NCBI GenBank assembly: GCA_003484545.1
Contig: DNCF01000232.1
Location: forward strand, 1-62,095
Origin: Massilia sp.
Lineage (GTDB): Bacteria > Pseudomonadota > Gammaproteobacteria > Burkholderiales > Burkholderiaceae_D
Direction of reading: 5' to 3'
DNA length: 62,095 bases
Within the stretch, counting starts at the first letter, position 1, and every line of letters begins with the position of its first letter. Positions 48,540 to 58,980 of this stretch are shown piece by piece. The notes under the pieces were generated by a model. The model was not told the DNA's origin. It saw only the letters and a program-made list of their open reading frames with translations, and made no database searches. A program made the position numbers and the translations under genes.

Positions 48540-49391
48540 TCAGCTTTGTGTCTGCTGCTCTCGCGGCTCGAACAGCTGGCTGCCGCAGCGGCTGCAGAAT
48601 GCTGCGTTGGGTTCGTGGGTGAGCTTGTCGCAGGTGGGGCAGTTGTGGCGCAGGCTGTCCTGGCGCATCGCATTGGCCAGCTCGGCGGTGAAGATGCCGG
48701 TCGGCACGGCGATGATCGAGTAACCGGTGATCATCACCACGGTGGCCAGCGCCTTGCCCAGCGGTGTCAGCGGGACGATGTCGCCGAATCCGACGGTGGT
48801 CAGGGTGACTACCGCCCAGTAGATGCTCATCGGAATGCTGGTGAAGCCGTTGCTCGGGCCCTCGATGACGTACATCAACGTGCCGTAGACGATGATCAGG
48901 GTGGTCACGCTGAGCAGGAAGACGATGATCTTCTGCCGACTACCTTGCAGCGCCACCAGCAGGAAGTTGGCCTGGCTGAGATAGGGCGCGAGCTTGAGGA
49001 CGCGGAATATCCGCAGCATCCGGATGACGCGCACCACCAGCAGGTACTGCGCATCCGGGAACAGCAGGGCGATGAAGGCCGGCAGCACCGAGAACAGGTC
49101 CACCATGCCGTAGAAGCTGAGGATGTACTTGCGGGGTTCGGGGTGAGTGTAGATGCGCAGCACGTACTCGACGGCGAAGATCGCCGTGAAGCCCCACTCC
49201 AGATTGGTCAGCAACTGGCCGTGCCGCTCGTTGAACGAGGCGATGCTGTCGAGCATCACCACCACCAGGCTGGCGAAGATGATCACCAGCAGCCAGGTGT
49301 CGAAGCGCTTGCCGGCCGGGGTGTTGGTGAAAAAGATGATGGTGTAAAGGCGCTCACGCCAGCTCATCGCTTTCAGGGAGTCGTTGTCCAT
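48540..49391 (-). CDS. voltage-gated-type ion channel with C-terminal zinc ribbon
   Basis: A 283-residue six-span channel. The voltage-sensor helix S4 is RVIRMLRIFRVLKL (about 121-134), with arginines every third residue. The potassium selectivity filter is TLTTVGFGD (about 197-204). After the pore the chain continues into a short tail with two cysteine pairs (CPTC at 251-254, CSRCG at 266-270), a likely zinc ribbon. The family call (ion transporter/potassium channel) is firm. The physiological role and the purpose of the ribbon are unknown. The start MDNDSLKAMSWRERL at 49391 fits better than the longer frame. Confidence 0.88.
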   Translation of the reverse strand: MDNDSLKAMSWRERLYTIIFFTNTPAGKRFDTWLLVIIFASLVVVMLDSIASFNERHGQLLTNLEWGFTAIFAVEYVLRIYTHPEPRKYILSFYGMVDLFSVLPAFIALLFPDAQYLLVVRVIRMLRIFRVLKLAPYLSQANFLLVALQGSRQKIIVFLLSVTTLIIVYGTLMYVIEGPSNGFTSIPMSIYWAVVTLTTVGFGDIVPLTPLGKALATVVMITGYSIIAVPTGIFTAELANAMRQDSLRHNCPTCDKLTHEPNAAFCSRCGSQLFEPREQQTQS

Positions 49392-49580
49392 TGGCCGTGG
49401 TCTCTCGCATGGGTGGCAGATTTCGCGGTCGCCTGCCAAAGCGGCCCATTAAAGCATTGCCCCGGGCCGGCTGCATGCCACTCGGTGGCGTTGGCGGTAC
49501 GCCATTGGTAACGTCGCTTTGCCTGAATCGTACTTAGCGCATAGTCTGAACACAGGCGCATCCCGCAGTTGGAGAGTTCC

Positions 49581-50576
49581 ATGCCCGATTCCCAGTTGGT
49601 CGATCCATTCGGCCGGCGCATCACCTACCTGAGGTTGTCGGTAACCGACCGCTGCGATTTTCGCTGCACCTATTGCATGAGCGAGGACATGGTCTTCGCG
49701 CCCCGTGCGCAGATTCTCACGCTCGAAGAGCTCTATGCGGTGGCCGACGCCTTCATCAGCCTGGGCGTCAAACGCATCCGCGTGACCGGTGGCGAACCGC
49801 TGGTGCGCAAGGGGCTGACCGGCTTGCTGGCGCGGCTCGGTGCGCGCAACGAACTGGAAGATCTGGCCATCACCACCAACGGCTCGCAGTTGCCGAGCCT
49901 GGCTGCATCGCTGCATGAAGCCGGCGTGAGACGGCTCAATATCAGTCTCGACTCGCTCAAACGCGAGCGTTTCGCCGAGCTCACCCGCCGTGATCGGCTC
50001 GATCAGGTGCTCGAAGGCATCGAGGCTGCGCGTAGCGCCGGCTTCAAACGCATCAAGCTCAACAGCGTGGTGCAGAAGGGCCGCAACGACGACGAGATTC
50101 TCGACCTGGTGGAGTTCGCCATCGAGCGTGGGCTGGATATCAGTTTCATCGAAGAGATGCCGCTGGGCAGCGTGTCCAGCCATCAGCGCCAGATAACCTT
50201 CTGCTCCAGCGACGAGGTACGTGAGCGCATCGAGGCACGCCATACGCTGGTGCGCAGCAGCCATGCCACAGGTGGTCCTTCGCGCTACTGGCAGGTGGCC
50301 GGCAGCGAGACGCAGGTCGGCTTCATCTCGCCGCACAGCAACAACTTCTGCGGCAGCTGCAACCGCGTGCGCGTGACAGCCGAGGGCAAGCTCGTGCTGT
50401 GCCTTGGCCACGAGGGCGCGCTGGATCTGAAAAGCCTGATGCGGCGCTATCCGGGCGACAGCGAGCGCCTGCGCAACGCCCTGGTGGATGCGTTGCAGCT
50501 CAAGCCGGAAAAGCATCACTTCCGCACCGACGAGCAGGTTCAGGTGGTGCGTTTCATGAGCATGACCGGCGGCTGA
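49581..50576 (+). CDS. moaA: GTP 3',8-cyclase MoaA
   Basis: A 331-residue radical-SAM enzyme that starts molybdenum cofactor synthesis from GTP with MoaC. The N-terminal cluster is CDFRCTYCMSEDM (CxxxCxxC), the C-terminal cluster is FCGSCNRVRVTAEGKLVLC, and the GGEP motif lies in IRVTGGEPLVRKG. ATG at 49581 follows a GGAGA site. It stands alone. Molybdoenzymes such as nitrate reductase would need it in a denitrifying host. Confidence 0.95.
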   Translation: MPDSQLVDPFGRRITYLRLSVTDRCDFRCTYCMSEDMVFAPRAQILTLEELYAVADAFISLGVKRIRVTGGEPLVRKGLTGLLARLGARNELEDLAITTNGSQLPSLAASLHEAGVRRLNISLDSLKRERFAELTRRDRLDQVLEGIEAARSAGFKRIKLNSVVQKGRNDDEILDLVEFAIERGLDISFIEEMPLGSVSSHQRQITFCSSDEVRERIEARHTLVRSSHATGGPSRYWQVAGSETQVGFISPHSNNFCGSCNRVRVTAEGKLVLCLGHEGALDLKSLMRRYPGDSERLRNALVDALQLKPEKHHFRTDEQVQVVRFMSMTGG

Positions 50577-50810
50577 GACCGTTTCGTCTTCCATTCACTG
50601 AATGGCGCTTCATTTCCGTGATCATCCTGTCGCCATAGAGCATGGCGTGGCCCGCGGCTGCGTTTCTGTGCACCGACGCGCTGCGAGTCAACCGGGGTGC
50701 CGTGATAAACTTCGCGGCTTCTTGCCAGCAGCCCAATCGATGCCAGGAATTCCGATGCTCATGGCGACTCCGCTTGTTCGTTCCCCCGTCGACCGCCACG
50801 GATAGGCCGC

Positions 50811-53800
50811 ATGCGACTGAAAAGCATCAAACTCGCCGGTTTCAAATCCTTCGTCGATCCCACTACGGTCAGCTTCCCGAGCAACATGGCGGCGGTGGTC
50901 GGCCCGAACGGTTGCGGAAAATCCAACATCATCGACGCCGTGCGCTGGGTCATGGGCGAAAGCTCGGCGAAGAACCTGCGCGGCGAGTCGATGACCGATG
51001 TCATCTTCAATGGCTCCAATACCCGCAAGCCGGTAACCCAGGCGAGCATCGAGCTGATCTTCGACAACTCCGACGGTACGCTTACCGGCGAGTACGCCGC
51101 CTTCGCCGAAATCTCAATCCGCCGTCGCGTCACCCGTGACTCGCAGAACACCTACTTTCTCAACGGGGTGAAATGTCGGCGCCGCGACATCACCGATATC
51201 TTCCTCGGCACCGGCCTCGGACCACGCAGCTATTCGATCATCGAGCAGGGCATGATCTCCAAGCTGATCGAGGCCAAGCCCGAGGATCTGCGCAACTTCA
51301 TCGAGGAGGCGGCCGGCATCTCCAAGTACAAGGAGCGCCGGCGCGAAACCGAGAATCGTATCCGTCGCACCCACGAGAACCTGGCGCGCCTGACCGACTT
51401 GCGCGAAGAGCTGGAGCGTCAGCTCGAACGCCTGCATCGTCAGGCGCAGTCGGCGGAGAAGTATCAGGAGTACAAGGCCGAGGAGCGCCAGCTCAAGGCG
51501 CAGCTGTCGGCACTTCGTTGGCAGGCCTTGAACGAGCAGGTGGGCCAGCGCGAGCAGGTCATCGGTGATCAGGAGGTCGCCTTCGAAGCGCTGGTGGCCG
51601 AACAGCGCAGCGCTGATGCGAGCATCGAGCGCCTGCGGGACGGTCACCATGAGCTGTCCGAACGGTTCAATCAGGTGCAGGGTCGCTTCTATTCAGTCGG
51701 CGGCGACATCGCGCGCGTCGAGCAGAGCATCCAGCATGGGCAGCAGCGCCTGCGACAGCTGCAGGACGATCTGCGTGAGGCAGAACAGGCGCGCCTTGAG
51801 ACCGAGTCGCACCTGGGCCACGACCGCACGCTGCTGGCCACGCTCGGCGAGGAGCTGGCGATGCTCGAGCCGGAACAGGAGCTGTCCGGCGCCGCTGCCG
51901 AAGAGTCCGCCGCCCAGCTGGAAGAAGCCGAAGCCGCCATGCAGGCCTGGCAGGAACAGTGGGAGCGCTTCAACCAACACAGCGCCGAGCCGCGCCGCGC
52001 CGCGGAAGTGCAGCAATCGCGCATCCAGCAGCTGGAGCAGAGCCTGGAACGCCTGGCCGAGCGTCAACGCCGGCTGGATGACGAGCGCGCGCTGCTGGCG
52101 GCCGACCCCGAGGACAGGGCGATGCTCGAGCTCGACGAGCAACTGGCGGCCAGCGAGCTGGATCTCGAGGCGCTCGCCGCGGTGGCCGAGGCGCTCAACG
52201 AGCGCCTGGAGCAGCTGCGCGATGAGCTGCAGCAGGCGACTCGGGCTCAGCAGCAGGCGCAAGGCGAGCTGCAGCGACTCAATGGTCGGATCGCGTCCCT
52301 TGAAGCCTTGCAGCAGGCGGCGATGGAGCCGGGCAAGGGGGTCGCCGAGTGGTTGCGCGAAGAGGGGTTGGAACAGCGCCCACGCCTGGCGGATGGGCTA
52401 CGGGTCGAGCCGGGCTGGGAGTTGGCGGTGGAAACCGTGCTGGGAGCAGATCTACAAGCGGTGCTGCTGGACGATTTCGCCGAGGTCGAGCTTGCAGGCT
52501 TCCAACAGGGCGCATTGAATCTGGTCAGCGCGCCGCGCGGCGGTGACCGCCGCCCGGGCAGCCTGCTGGAGCGGGTCGAGTCTGCGCTTGATCTGTCGCC
52601 ATGGCTGGGCCACGTGCGACCGGTCGAGTCGCTGGAACACGCATTGGCCGAGCGCCCGTCGCTGGCGGAGGGCGAGAGTCTGGTCAGCCGGGATGGCTAT
52701 TGGGTCGGCCGGCATTTTCTGCGGGTGCGTCGCGCCAGCGAGGCGGAATCCGGCGTGTTGGCGCGTGGGCAGGAACTGCAGCGCCTGCTGGCCGAGCGTG
52801 ATGAACGCGAAGCGAGCCTGGCGGCGATGGAGGATCGCGTCACCGCGTTGAGCGGCGAACAGTCCCGACTCGAAGGTGAGCGCGAGCTGCAGCGTCGTCA
52901 GCAACAGGAAGAAGCACGCAAGCACAGTGACCTCAAGGCCAGGCTGTCGGCCGGTCAGGCGCGGCTGGAACAGCTAGCGCTGCGTCGTCGTCGGCTGGAC
53001 GAGGAGCTTGCCGAGCAGCAGGAACAGCGCGAGATCGAGACCGAACAGCTGGGTGAAGCGCGCCTGCAGTTGCAGGAAGCGCTGGAGACAATGGCGCAAG
53101 ACACCGAGCAGCGCGAAACCCTGCTGGCCAGCCGCGATGGCATCCGCGAGCGGCTCGATCGTATCCGCCAGGACGCCCGGCAGCACAAGGATCATGCCCA
53201 TCAGCTGGCACTGCGGGTCGGGTCGCTCAGGGCGCAGCACGAGTCGACGCGTCAGGCCCTGGAGCGGCTGGAGCAGCAGTTCGAGCGCGCCGTCGAACGC
53301 CGCGAGCAGCTGACGCTGAACCTGGAGGAGGGCGAGGCGCCGCTGGAAGAGCTGCGGATGAAGCTCGAAGAGCTGCTGGAGCGCCGCATGGGCGTCGAGG
53401 ACGAGCTCAAGCACGCGCGACTGGCCCTGGAAGACGCCGACCGCGAGTTGCGTGATGCCGAGAAACGGCGCACGCAGGCCGAGCAGCAGGCACAGCTGCT
53501 GCGTGGGCAGCTGGAGCAGCAACGGCTGGATTGGCAAGGGCTGAGCGTCCGGCGCAAGGCGCTGCAGGACCAGCTGCAAGAGGACGGCTACGACCTGCAC
53601 GGCGTGCTCGGCACACTCCCTGCCGATGCGAGCGAGCCGAGCTGGGAAGCGGAGCTGGAGCGGCTGAGCCAGCGCATTCAGCGTCTGGGGCCGATCAACC
53701 TGGCGGCGATCGACGAGTATCAGCAGCAGTCGGAACGCAAGCGCTATCTCGACGCACAGAACGATGATCTGGTCGAGGCGCTGGACACACTGGAAAACGT

Positions 53801-54299
53801 CATCCGCAAGATCGACCGGGAGACGCGCAACCGCTTCAAGGAAACCTTCGACCAGATCAACAGCGGTTTACAGGCGCTCTTTCCGAAAGTCTTCGGCGGC
53901 GGCAACGCTTATCTGGAACTTACCGGGGAAGATTTACTCGATACCGGGGTGGCGATCATGGCAAGGCCGCCCGGAAAGAAGAACAGCACGATCCACCTGC
54001 TTTCCGGTGGAGAAAAGGCGTTGACGGCGCTGGCATTGGTATTTGCCATCTTCCAGCTTAATCCGGCGCCTTTCTGCATGCTCGATGAAGTTGATGCGCC
54101 ATTGGACGATGCGAACGTCGGTCGTTATGCGCGGCTGGTAAAGGAAATGTCGGAGAAAGTGCAGTTCATCTATATCACTCACAACAAGATCGCCATGGAA
54201 ATGGCCGATCAGTTGATGGGTGTAACCATGCATGAACCGGGTTGCTCGAGGCTGGTGGCTGTCGACGTCGAACAGGCCGTCGCCCTGGCTGAAGCCTAG
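50811..54299 (+). CDS. smc: chromosome partition protein SMC
   Basis: A 1,162-residue SMC ATPase that compacts and segregates the chromosome. Walker A is GPNGCGKSNIID (about 31-42). Two long coiled coils flank a hinge at about residues 505-660. The C-terminal head has the signature HLLSGGEKALTALALVFAIF, then Walker B FCMLDEVDAPLDDANVGRY. It begins smc-zipA-ligA, the order known in Pseudomonas. The 234-bp gap before it shows no gene. Confidence 0.97.
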   Translation: MRLKSIKLAGFKSFVDPTTVSFPSNMAAVVGPNGCGKSNIIDAVRWVMGESSAKNLRGESMTDVIFNGSNTRKPVTQASIELIFDNSDGTLTGEYAAFAEISIRRRVTRDSQNTYFLNGVKCRRRDITDIFLGTGLGPRSYSIIEQGMISKLIEAKPEDLRNFIEEAAGISKYKERRRETENRIRRTHENLARLTDLREELERQLERLHRQAQSAEKYQEYKAEERQLKAQLSALRWQALNEQVGQREQVIGDQEVAFEALVAEQRSADASIERLRDGHHELSERFNQVQGRFYSVGGDIARVEQSIQHGQQRLRQLQDDLREAEQARLETESHLGHDRTLLATLGEELAMLEPEQELSGAAAEESAAQLEEAEAAMQAWQEQWERFNQHSAEPRRAAEVQQSRIQQLEQSLERLAERQRRLDDERALLAADPEDRAMLELDEQLAASELDLEALAAVAEALNERLEQLRDELQQATRAQQQAQGELQRLNGRIASLEALQQAAMEPGKGVAEWLREEGLEQRPRLADGLRVEPGWELAVETVLGADLQAVLLDDFAEVELAGFQQGALNLVSAPRGGDRRPGSLLERVESALDLSPWLGHVRPVESLEHALAERPSLAEGESLVSRDGYWVGRHFLRVRRASEAESGVLARGQELQRLLAERDEREASLAAMEDRVTALSGEQSRLEGERELQRRQQQEEARKHSDLKARLSAGQARLEQLALRRRRLDEELAEQQEQREIETEQLGEARLQLQEALETMAQDTEQRETLLASRDGIRERLDRIRQDARQHKDHAHQLALRVGSLRAQHESTRQALERLEQQFERAVERREQLTLNLEEGEAPLEELRMKLEELLERRMGVEDELKHARLALEDADRELRDAEKRRTQAEQQAQLLRGQLEQQRLDWQGLSVRRKALQDQLQEDGYDLHGVLGTLPADASEPSWEAELERLSQRIQRLGPINLAAIDEYQQQSERKRYLDAQNDDLVEALDTLENVIRKIDRETRNRFKETFDQINSGLQALFPKVFGGGNAYLELTGEDLLDTGVAIMARPPGKKNSTIHLLSGGEKALTALALVFAIFQLNPAPFCMLDEVDAPLDDANVGRYARLVKEMSEKVQFIYITHNKIAMEMADQLMGVTMHEPGCSRLVAVDVEQAVALAEA

Positions 54300-54480
54300 G
54301 ATTAAGCCGCGTGTTTGAGCGTTTTTGATACAAGGAAGGCCATAAAAAGAGAACTACCGCACGGTGCAAAGTTACCGTTCGTCGTGCTAGCTTAGAGCAC
54401 AATTTTTACGATGCGCTTGCAGCGGCTCCATGTGGCCGTTTGTTGCGTCTTTATCATCGAATTCAGAGGTTAATGCATTA

Positions 54481-55302
54481 ATGGATATCGGTCTGCGCGA
54501 GTGGCTGATCGTCATCGGCATCATTGTCATCGCCGGCATTCTGTTCGACGGCTGGCGACGCATGCGTGGTGGCAAGGGCAAGCTGAAGTTCAAGCTGGAC
54601 CGTAGCCTCTCCAATCTTCCCGATGCCGACGATTCTCCTGAAGTACTGGGCCCCGCACGCGTGGTGAATCGCGTTCACGAGCCGTCCCTGGATGAAGGCG
54701 ACATGCCTGCCGTGAGCACTCGCGAGTCCGGCAAGAAGCGCCGGCAGGACGAACCTTTCCAGGGCGATCTTCAGCTCAATACCGACGAACCCGTGCCAAC
54801 GCTGCTCGATCCTGTCGTGGGTGACGACGAGGACGAGAAAGAGCAGTCGCAGAAAGAACTGGCGCCTGTCGAGGAAGTGCTCGTCATCAACGTGATTTGC
54901 CGCGACCCTCAGGGTTTCCGCGGCCCTGCGCTGTTGCAGAACATTCTCGAAAGCGGCCTGCGCTTCGGTGAGATGGATATCTTCCACCGGCACGAGAGCA
55001 TGGCCGGCAACGGCGAGGTGTTGTTCTCCATGGCCAATGCGGTCAAGCCCGGCACCTTCGACCTGGACGACATCGATCACTTCACCACCCCGGCCGTGAG
55101 CTTCTTCCTCGGTCTGCCAGGCCCGCGCCATCCGAAGCAGGCCTTTGATGTCATGGTCGCTGCCGCGCGCAAGCTCTCCCAGGAGCTTAACGGCGAGCTG
55201 AAGGACGATCAGCGCAGCGTGCTGACCGCTCAGACTATCGAGCACTACCGCCAGCGCATCGTCGAGTTCGAGCGCCGGCAGATGACCATCAAGCAGCGCT
55301 GA
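54481..55302 (+). CDS. zipA: cell division protein ZipA
   Basis: A 273-residue FtsZ-tethering protein. A single N-terminal helix (MDIGLREWLIVIGIIVIAGI) is followed by a basic then acidic, Pro-rich linker. The C-terminal ZipA domain starts VEEVLVINVICRDPQGFRGP, which binds the FtsZ tail. The frame is open from 54430, but the ATG at 54481 puts the helix at the very N-terminus as in the family. Between smc and ligA. Confidence 0.94.
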   Translation: MDIGLREWLIVIGIIVIAGILFDGWRRMRGGKGKLKFKLDRSLSNLPDADDSPEVLGPARVVNRVHEPSLDEGDMPAVSTRESGKKRRQDEPFQGDLQLNTDEPVPTLLDPVVGDDEDEKEQSQKELAPVEEVLVINVICRDPQGFRGPALLQNILESGLRFGEMDIFHRHESMAGNGEVLFSMANAVKPGTFDLDDIDHFTTPAVSFFLGLPGPRHPKQAFDVMVAAARKLSQELNGELKDDQRSVLTAQTIEHYRQRIVEFERRQMTIKQR

Positions 55303-55312
55303 TAATCCACCG

Positions 55313-55333
55313 CACCGGGCCTCGCGCCCGGTG
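55313..55333 (+). terminator. hairpin after zipA
   Basis: CACCGGGC and GCCCGGTG form an eight-base stem 11 bases after the zipA stop, followed by TTGCGTTTG. It may partly separate zipA from ligA. Confidence 0.5.
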
Positions 55334-55587
55334 TTGCGTTTGCTGGGCAGACGCCCCCCATTTGCTCTACCGACCTGATGCGCAGAGTGCTGTTGGGAGG
55401 CAGTCCACCAGCACTACACCTCAGTGACGTCGTCCCGCAACGCTGCTTGTCCGGTCCGAACTGATGCAGCCGATACCCGCCGACCTGCCGTCGCCTTTGC
55501 GTTCGGCTAGAATCCGACGCCTTTCCTATCAACCAAGGCGTGCTGATGCGGTCTGAATCAGCACAGCCCCAGTCACGGCTTCGTCCT

Positions 55588-57954
55588 ATGCCTTCTGCCC
55601 AAACCGCCGCCGAGCGTATTGCCGAACTACGCAGCGAAATCGACGCCCACAACTACCGCTACTACGTGCTCGACGAACCCAGCGTTCCCGATGCGGAGTA
55701 CGACCGCCTGTTCAACGAACTCAAGGCGCTCGAGGCGGAGCACCCGGAGCTGGTGACACCCGAGTCGCCGACCCAGCGGGTCGGCGGTGCGGCGCTGGCG
55801 GCGTTTGGTCAGGTACGCCATGAAGTGCCTATGTTGAGCCTGGGCAATGCCTTCGAGGAGCAGGACCTGCTCGATTTCGACCGCCGCGTGCGCGAAGGCC
55901 TGGATCTGCCAGCAGGCGACCTGTTCGGAGATGGCGCTGCCGTCGAATACAGCTGCGAACCCAAGCTCGACGGTCTGGCGGTCAGTCTGCTCTACGAAAA
56001 CGGCCATCTGGTGCGCGGTGCTACCCGCGGCGATGGCAGCACTGGCGAGGACATCAGCGCAAATGTGCGCACCGTTCGCAACATCCCGCTCAAGCTGCAC
56101 GGCAGCGGCTGGCCGGCGGTGCTCGAGGTGCGCGGCGAAATCTACATGCCCAAGGCCGGCTTCGAAGCGCTCAATGCGCGACAGCTGGAAAGCGGCGGCA
56201 AGCCCTTCGCCAATCCCCGTAATGCCGCAGCCGGCAGCCTGCGCCAGCTGGATTCGAAGATCACGGCCAGCCGGCCGCTGGAACTGTGCGCTTACGGTGT
56301 TGGACGCAGTGATGGTGAGCTGCCGAGTACGCACATCGGAATTCTCGAAGCCCTGAAAGGCTGGGGTCTGCCCATCAGTCGCGAACTGAAGCTGGCCAAG
56401 GGCGTTGCCGAATGCCGCGCCTATTACGACGCCATCGGTGCAAAGCGCGACGCGCTGCCTTACGAAATCGACGGTGTGGTGTTCAAGGTCAATGCCGTCG
56501 AGCAGCAGCGCGAACTGGGCTTCCGTGCACGCGAACCGCGCTGGGCCATCGCCCACAAGTTTCCCGCGCGGGAAGAGATCACCGAGCTGCTCGACGTGGA
56601 GTTCCAGGTTGGCCGTACTGGCGCCATCACCCCGGTCGCCCGGCTCAAGCCCGTGCAGGTTGCAGGTGTCACGGTGTCCAACGCAACCCTGCACAACATG
56701 GACGAAGTTGCACGTCTGGGCGTGATGATCGGCGATACGGTAATCGTGCGCCGCGCCGGTGACGTTATTCCGCAAATCCTCGGCGTGATCGCCGAGCGTC
56801 GCCCCACCGATGCCCGCGCTGTGCATGTGCCAGAGCAATGCCCGGTGTGCGGTTCTGCCGTGGAGCGCACCCAGCTGATCAAGCGCAGCAAGGGCCGTGA
56901 GTCGGTCAGCGAAGGCTCGATCTACCGCTGTGTGGGGCGCCTGGCCTGTCAGGCGCAGCTTAAGCAGGCGATCATCCATTTCGTATCGCGCCGAGCGATG
57001 GATATCGACGGCCTGGGCGACAAGATCGTCGAGCAGTTGGTCGACAAGGGGCTGGTCCGTTCTCCGGCGGATCTCTACTGCCTTATGCACGAGCAGGTCA
57101 TTGAGCTGGAGGGTTTCGCCGAGATATCCACGCGTAACCTGCTCCACGCCATCGATGCCAGTCGCAAACCGAGTCTCGCGCGGTTCGTTTATGCGCTCGG
57201 CATCCCGGACGTCGGTGAGGAAACCGCCAAATTGCTGGCACGCGCGCTGGGTTCCCTGGACCGAATCGGCCGGGCACTGCCGGACGTGCTCGTCTACCTG
57301 CCCGACGTGGGGCTGGAAGTTGCCCACGAAATCCACAGCTTCTTCGAGGACGAACACAACCGCACGGTCATCGCGCTGCTGCGTGAGCGTGGCGTCGAGC
57401 CGCAGGAGGAGGGTGACGTGCATCCGGAGTTCGCCGCCTGCGCGACACTGCCCGATCTGCTCGACCGGCTCAACATTCCTCATATCGCCCGCACCAGTGC
57501 CCAGCGACTGGCAGAGCGTTTCGGCTCGCTCGAGGCAATCATCGCCGCCGACTGGCTCGACCTGCGTCAGGTAGAGCGCCTCACCGAAAAGGCCGCACGC
57601 TCCCTGCGCGACTACTTCGATAAACCCGAGAACGCCGAGCGCGCTCGCGCAATCGAAGCCCAGCTGCGGGAGTTCGGCATGCATTGGGAAAGCGAGCGGA
57701 AAGCCGCCGAAGGCCTGCCGCTGGCCGGGCAGACCTGGGTACTGACCGGCACGCTGGAAACCATGAGTCGTGATGAAGGCAAGGCGCGGCTGGAGGCGTT
57801 GGGAGCAAAGGTCGCAGGGTCGGTGTCCGCCAAAACTACCTGCGTGGTGGCAGGCCCCGGCGCTGGCTCGAAGCTCACCAAAGCCAATGAGCTCGGTGTG
57901 ACGGTACTGGACGAATCGCAGTTCATCGAGCGCCTCGCACAGCTTGGTTCATAG
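55588..57954 (+). CDS. ligA: NAD-dependent DNA ligase LigA
   Basis: The 788-residue ligase seals nicks using NAD. The adenylation domain has the active lysine in YSCEPKLDGLAVSLLYENG. An OB fold follows, then the zinc finger (CPVCGSAVERTQ and RCVGRLACQAQL), helix-hairpin-helix repeats and a C-terminal BRCT domain (LAGQTWVLTGTLETMSRDEG). Start choice is open: the ATG at 55588 (MPSAQTAAERIAELRSEID) matches the usual N-terminus, while upstream ATGs at 55540 and 55546 are also in frame. Confidence 0.95.
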   Translation: MPSAQTAAERIAELRSEIDAHNYRYYVLDEPSVPDAEYDRLFNELKALEAEHPELVTPESPTQRVGGAALAAFGQVRHEVPMLSLGNAFEEQDLLDFDRRVREGLDLPAGDLFGDGAAVEYSCEPKLDGLAVSLLYENGHLVRGATRGDGSTGEDISANVRTVRNIPLKLHGSGWPAVLEVRGEIYMPKAGFEALNARQLESGGKPFANPRNAAAGSLRQLDSKITASRPLELCAYGVGRSDGELPSTHIGILEALKGWGLPISRELKLAKGVAECRAYYDAIGAKRDALPYEIDGVVFKVNAVEQQRELGFRAREPRWAIAHKFPAREEITELLDVEFQVGRTGAITPVARLKPVQVAGVTVSNATLHNMDEVARLGVMIGDTVIVRRAGDVIPQILGVIAERRPTDARAVHVPEQCPVCGSAVERTQLIKRSKGRESVSEGSIYRCVGRLACQAQLKQAIIHFVSRRAMDIDGLGDKIVEQLVDKGLVRSPADLYCLMHEQVIELEGFAEISTRNLLHAIDASRKPSLARFVYALGIPDVGEETAKLLARALGSLDRIGRALPDVLVYLPDVGLEVAHEIHSFFEDEHNRTVIALLRERGVEPQEEGDVHPEFAACATLPDLLDRLNIPHIARTSAQRLAERFGSLEAIIAADWLDLRQVERLTEKAARSLRDYFDKPENAERARAIEAQLREFGMHWESERKAAEGLPLAGQTWVLTGTLETMSRDEGKARLEALGAKVAGSVSAKTTCVVAGPGAGSKLTKANELGVTVLDESQFIERLAQLGS

Positions 57955-58120
57955 CGCGTCAGCAACGCCTCATCCCAGCGAGCTTCGCTGTCATACCCGC
58001 TCCCCAAATGTTTCACCGAATCTGTGGGGGCGGCCTTGGCCGGGACGCGCCAGCAAAGCTCACCAGCAGTGAGCGAGCTCCCTTTGACGACGGGTCAGGG
58101 AAACAGCTTCAGCCTTCCCC

Positions 58121-58147
58121 TAAAGTTTTCCCCGCTTCACCCGAAAA
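58121..58147 (+). promoter_or_regulatory. sigma-28 (FliA)-like promoter, near-consensus
   Basis: TAAA at 58121-58124, 15 bases, then CCCGAAAA at 58140-58147, matching the TAAA-N15-GCCGATAA consensus at all but two positions. It is the first of two candidate flagellin promoters upstream of the IS5-type element. Confidence 0.55.
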
Positions 58148-58231
58148 GCTAGTCAAGCAAGTCCGCAGTATGGATGCGCTGGCGTAGCGTTGGAGCGGTT
58201 ACCGGGCTCACGAAAAAGTTCGAATCTGCCC

Positions 58232-58258
58232 TAAAGCCAACCCAAACGGCGCCGATAA
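58232..58258 (+). promoter_or_regulatory. fliC: sigma-28 (FliA) promoter, full consensus
   Basis: TAAA at 58232-58235, exactly 15 bases, then GCCGATAA at 58251-58258, a perfect match to the flagellar sigma-28 consensus. It points to fliC, but the 3.4-kb IS5-type insertion now lies between it and the gene. The region 57,955-58,337 holds no gene. Confidence 0.85.
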
Positions 58259-58484
58259 GCTAATCGAATGCGAACTCAATGGGTGCCTGGGCACAAGCCG
58301 GCCCGGAGTCGCAAGCTCAGGCAACCGAAGTAACTAGGGAAGGTCTGAAAAAGCCGCCTGTTTTTTGACCGACTTCAGCCCTTGCCGATTTTGAAAGCGG
58401 CAAATCGATCAAAACCCGCCCGATCACCCGCTCATTTCTTGGTTTTTAGCCGCTGCGAGCTTCTCGCGGCGGCTATTCCCCGCA

Positions 58485-58939
58485 TTACAGGCGCACCTCT
58501 CCTGCACTCATCAAATGTCTTCGCGCCATCCACAGGTTCGACAGCGCGAACAGTGTCACCAACTGAGCGGTGTTTTTCGCCAGACCACGGAAGCGCGTCT
58601 TCACATAGCCGAACTGGCGTTTGATCACTCGAAACGGATGTTCGACCTTCGCGCGCACCTGAGCTTTGGCTTGTTCGATCCTGCGCTTGGCCTTGTACAG
58701 CACGCTGCGCTTGCCCAGCTTCTTGTAGGTGCTGCGACGGGCGGCAATCTGCCAGACGACCTTCCGGTCGGCGTGCTCCGGACGTTTGTCGACGCCGGTA
58801 TAACCCGCGTCGCCGCCCACCCTCTGCTCGTCGCCATGCAGCAGCTTGTCGACCTGGGTGACGTCCGCCACGTTGGCGGCAGTGCCTACCACGCTGTGCA
58901 CCAGCCCTGACTCGTCATCCACGCAGATGTGCGCCTTCA
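58485..58939 (-). pseudogene. IS5 transposase, 3-prime exon
   Basis: Codons 175 to the end of an IS5-family DDE transposase. The first two bases complete a split ATG codon (Met), then KAHICVDDESGLVHSVVGTA follows. The second catalytic Asp is in VGGDAGYTGVD, and the Glu is in VEHPFRVIKRQFGYV. It is separated from the 5-prime exon (61123-61645) by the group II intron. Joined to it exactly, the gene is one frame of 325 codons. It is functional only if the intron splices. Confidence 0.9.
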
Positions 58940-58980
58940 GTCGGGTAAAGCAGGAGTGTTACCACTCCTGCCTCCCCTAA

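Noticed and set aside
55627..57684. 685-codon minus-strand frame opposite ligA
   Set aside because: Antisense shadow of ligA with no recognisable domain and no ribosome site.
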